DNA of 16,170 bases from Planctomycetaceae bacterium. Its GTDB lineage: Bacteria > Planctomycetota > Planctomycetia > Pirellulales > Pirellulaceae. The notes under the pieces were generated by a model that was not told the origin of the DNA, searched no databases, and worked only from the letters and a program-made list of their open reading frames with translations. The position numbers and the translations under genes were made by a program. The stretch covers positions 1-16,170 of the forward strand of contig PADE01000168.1 of the NCBI GenBank assembly GCA_002702965.1, written 5' to 3'. Shown piece after piece: positions 15,046 to 16,170 of this stretch (its first letter is position 1; each line of letters begins with the position of its first letter).

Positions 15046-16170
15046 ATGGCAAACCCTCGGCGGGTGATTCGCAGAGTCCATCACGAATACCGCAGGACGT
15101 TCGACGAGCAACTATGGCCTACGTTTTTGGCACTGGTTCTGTTCGGCGGATTTCTCTGTGGCGTGATCGACGTTTATCTCGAGTTTGACGATCCCCGCTG
15201 GTATGCCAACGCCTGGACGGCGGTGGTGGCGCTGCCGCTTGCGATCGGGAGCCTGATCCTGCTGTTGGCGTTAGTCGATGCTCGCCGCGGCCTGAGACGG
15301 CCGGTTCAGTTTGCGATCGTACTCAGCCTGATTTGTAACGTTGGGTTGATCCTGGCGATGGACCGAGATGTCTTTTCGCGCATGATGTTCCGTGTCGCCC
15401 AGCCCTCGTTGCAACCGCGCCGCGAAATCATCGTCCCGGAGTACTACCGGCGACCGAACGAGCGGCGGCCCGACTGGCTTCAGCGGTTGGAGCAGTCGAC
15501 CGCGGCTGAACCAGAACCCGAGCAGGAGCTGTCGGAGCGAACCCCCAACGACGTGGAACTCGCTGCCCAACCGCAGCCGGTGCCGGTTCCCAAGCCACGG
15601 CCGACGACCGACCCCAACGTGGTCGCCAGGCGTCAGCTGAATCGGGCCCAGCCGCGCCGCGCCGACCGTCCGACGCCACTCAGTCGGCGGGTGCAGCCGG
15701 CAGAACCCCAGCTCAGCCGTCCCCAACAAGTACCGGCGCAACCACAGATCACGCCCGCTGTCCCCCCCCGCGCATCCGATAGCCAGTTGACGCGTCGCGA
15801 TAACCCGATGCCGCAGCGTCCGCGCCGAGAAGCCGACTCGCAAAACGATCCCACTTTGGCGCGCGCCGCGCCGCGGCGACGAGCCGCGGCTTCCGATGCG
15901 CCGCGCGACCCGGCACCTTCCGCCCGTGTGGCGCGTCGTGATCCGGCGCCGCGGCAGCCGGCGCCCCGAGCCGTGCCGCGAGCGGAGTCGCGTCAGACGG
16001 TAAAACCGGCGCGTGCCAGGGAGCCCCAGGCAGCCAAACTCGTTCCTTCGCGACAGGTGACCGAGCGCGCGCAACCTACCGCTGCGGCGGCTCCCGAACG
16101 CAGCGCCGCAGAGGAACCTTCTGCGACGAAGAGTGCGCCGCGCCAGTCGCCACAGCCGGCTCGCGCGCAG
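15046..16170 (+). CDS. Membrane protein of unknown function with long Pro/Arg/Ala-rich tail, 3' end beyond window
   Basis: The frame is open from ATG 15046 to the last base (375 codons, no stop), so the C-terminus is missing. GGAG (15035-15038) is 7 bases upstream. A basic N-terminus (MANPRRVIRR) precedes three predicted helices at about 24-44, 56-77 and 87-105. From about residue 120 the chain is hydrophilic and, from 140, rich in Pro, Arg, Ala and Gln, with loosely repeated ARRDPAPR-type phrases near residues 300-330. It is likely disordered and, with helix 1 entering from a basic N-terminus, probably periplasmic, although its strong positive charge fits either side. Later domains may lie beyond the edge. 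I do not recognise the family. The 267-codon ORF on the opposite strand is a shadow of this GC-rich tail. Confidence 0.75.
   Translation, partial: MANPRRVIRRVHHEYRRTFDEQLWPTFLALVLFGGFLCGVIDVYLEFDDPRWYANAWTAVVALPLAIGSLILLLALVDARRGLRRPVQFAIVLSLICNVGLILAMDRDVFSRMMFRVAQPSLQPRREIIVPEYYRRPNERRPDWLQRLEQSTAAEPEPEQELSERTPNDVELAAQPQPVPVPKPRPTTDPNVVARRQLNRAQPRRADRPTPLSRRVQPAEPQLSRPQQVPAQPQITPAVPPRASDSQLTRRDNPMPQRPRREADSQNDPTLARAAPRRRAAASDAPRDPAPSARVARRDPAPRQPAPRAVPRAESRQTVKPARAREPQAAKLVPSRQVTERAQPTAAAAPERSAAEEPSATKSAPRQSPQPARAQ

Noticed and set aside
15271..16074. 267-codon minus-strand ORF
   Set aside because: It is Arg-rich and lacks family features; it is antisense to the plus-strand frame that has a ribosome site and three clear membrane helices.

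Overview
This window looks like a piece of chromosome from a high-GC planctomycete, probably Pirellulales-like. That assignment is an inference from protein style: a PilM with a PilN-like extension, a glycosidase-like/cytidylate kinase fusion, a Gfo/Idh/MocA oxidoreductase of the 'GPH..WFWD' type, and very large FtsX-type permeases. No rRNA, tRNA, CRISPR array, insertion sequence or prophage gene was seen.

Left block, minus strand (1-3850). A type IV pilus inner-membrane pair is transcribed leftward. The first gene (1415-3850) is a PilM actin-like protein that continues into a PilN-like membrane and periplasmic part. The second gene (1-1310, cut by the window edge) has one membrane anchor and a periplasmic part, and is PilO-like by position and architecture. 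Both carry long Gly/Met-rich low-complexity tracts written in tandem DNA repeats. A good sigma70-like promoter for the pair lies at 4031-4060.

Middle block, plus strand (4304-9854). A 1195-residue protein joins a GH38-like glycoside hydrolase region to a complete C-terminal cytidylate kinase (cmk). A PlsC-type acyltransferase follows 39 bases later, a gene order (cmk-plsC) known from many bacteria. After a 157-base gap comes a Gfo/Idh/MocA oxidoreductase. The stretch 9855-10323 holds no full gene, but includes a short coding-like stretch that resembles the tail of a larger protein.

Right block, minus strand (10324-14593). An ABC transporter operon runs leftward: a LolD/MacB-type ATPase, then a 1179-residue ten-helix FtsX-family permease. 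This is the MacB/LolCDE type of exporter, which moves lipoproteins or other substrates out of the membrane by mechanotransmission; the substrate here is unknown. Upstream of the ATPase lies about 400 bases of ambiguous sequence with a well-placed ribosome site, a 31-codon ORF and a T6 run.

Right edge, plus strand (15046-16170). A divergent gene encodes three membrane helices followed by a long Pro/Arg/Ala-rich tail that runs off the window. Its function is not recognised.

The most noteworthy items are the glycosidase-like/CMK fusion, the PilM-PilN-like fusion with repeat-encoded Gly/Met tracts, and the odd leader or frameshift region ahead of the ABC operon.
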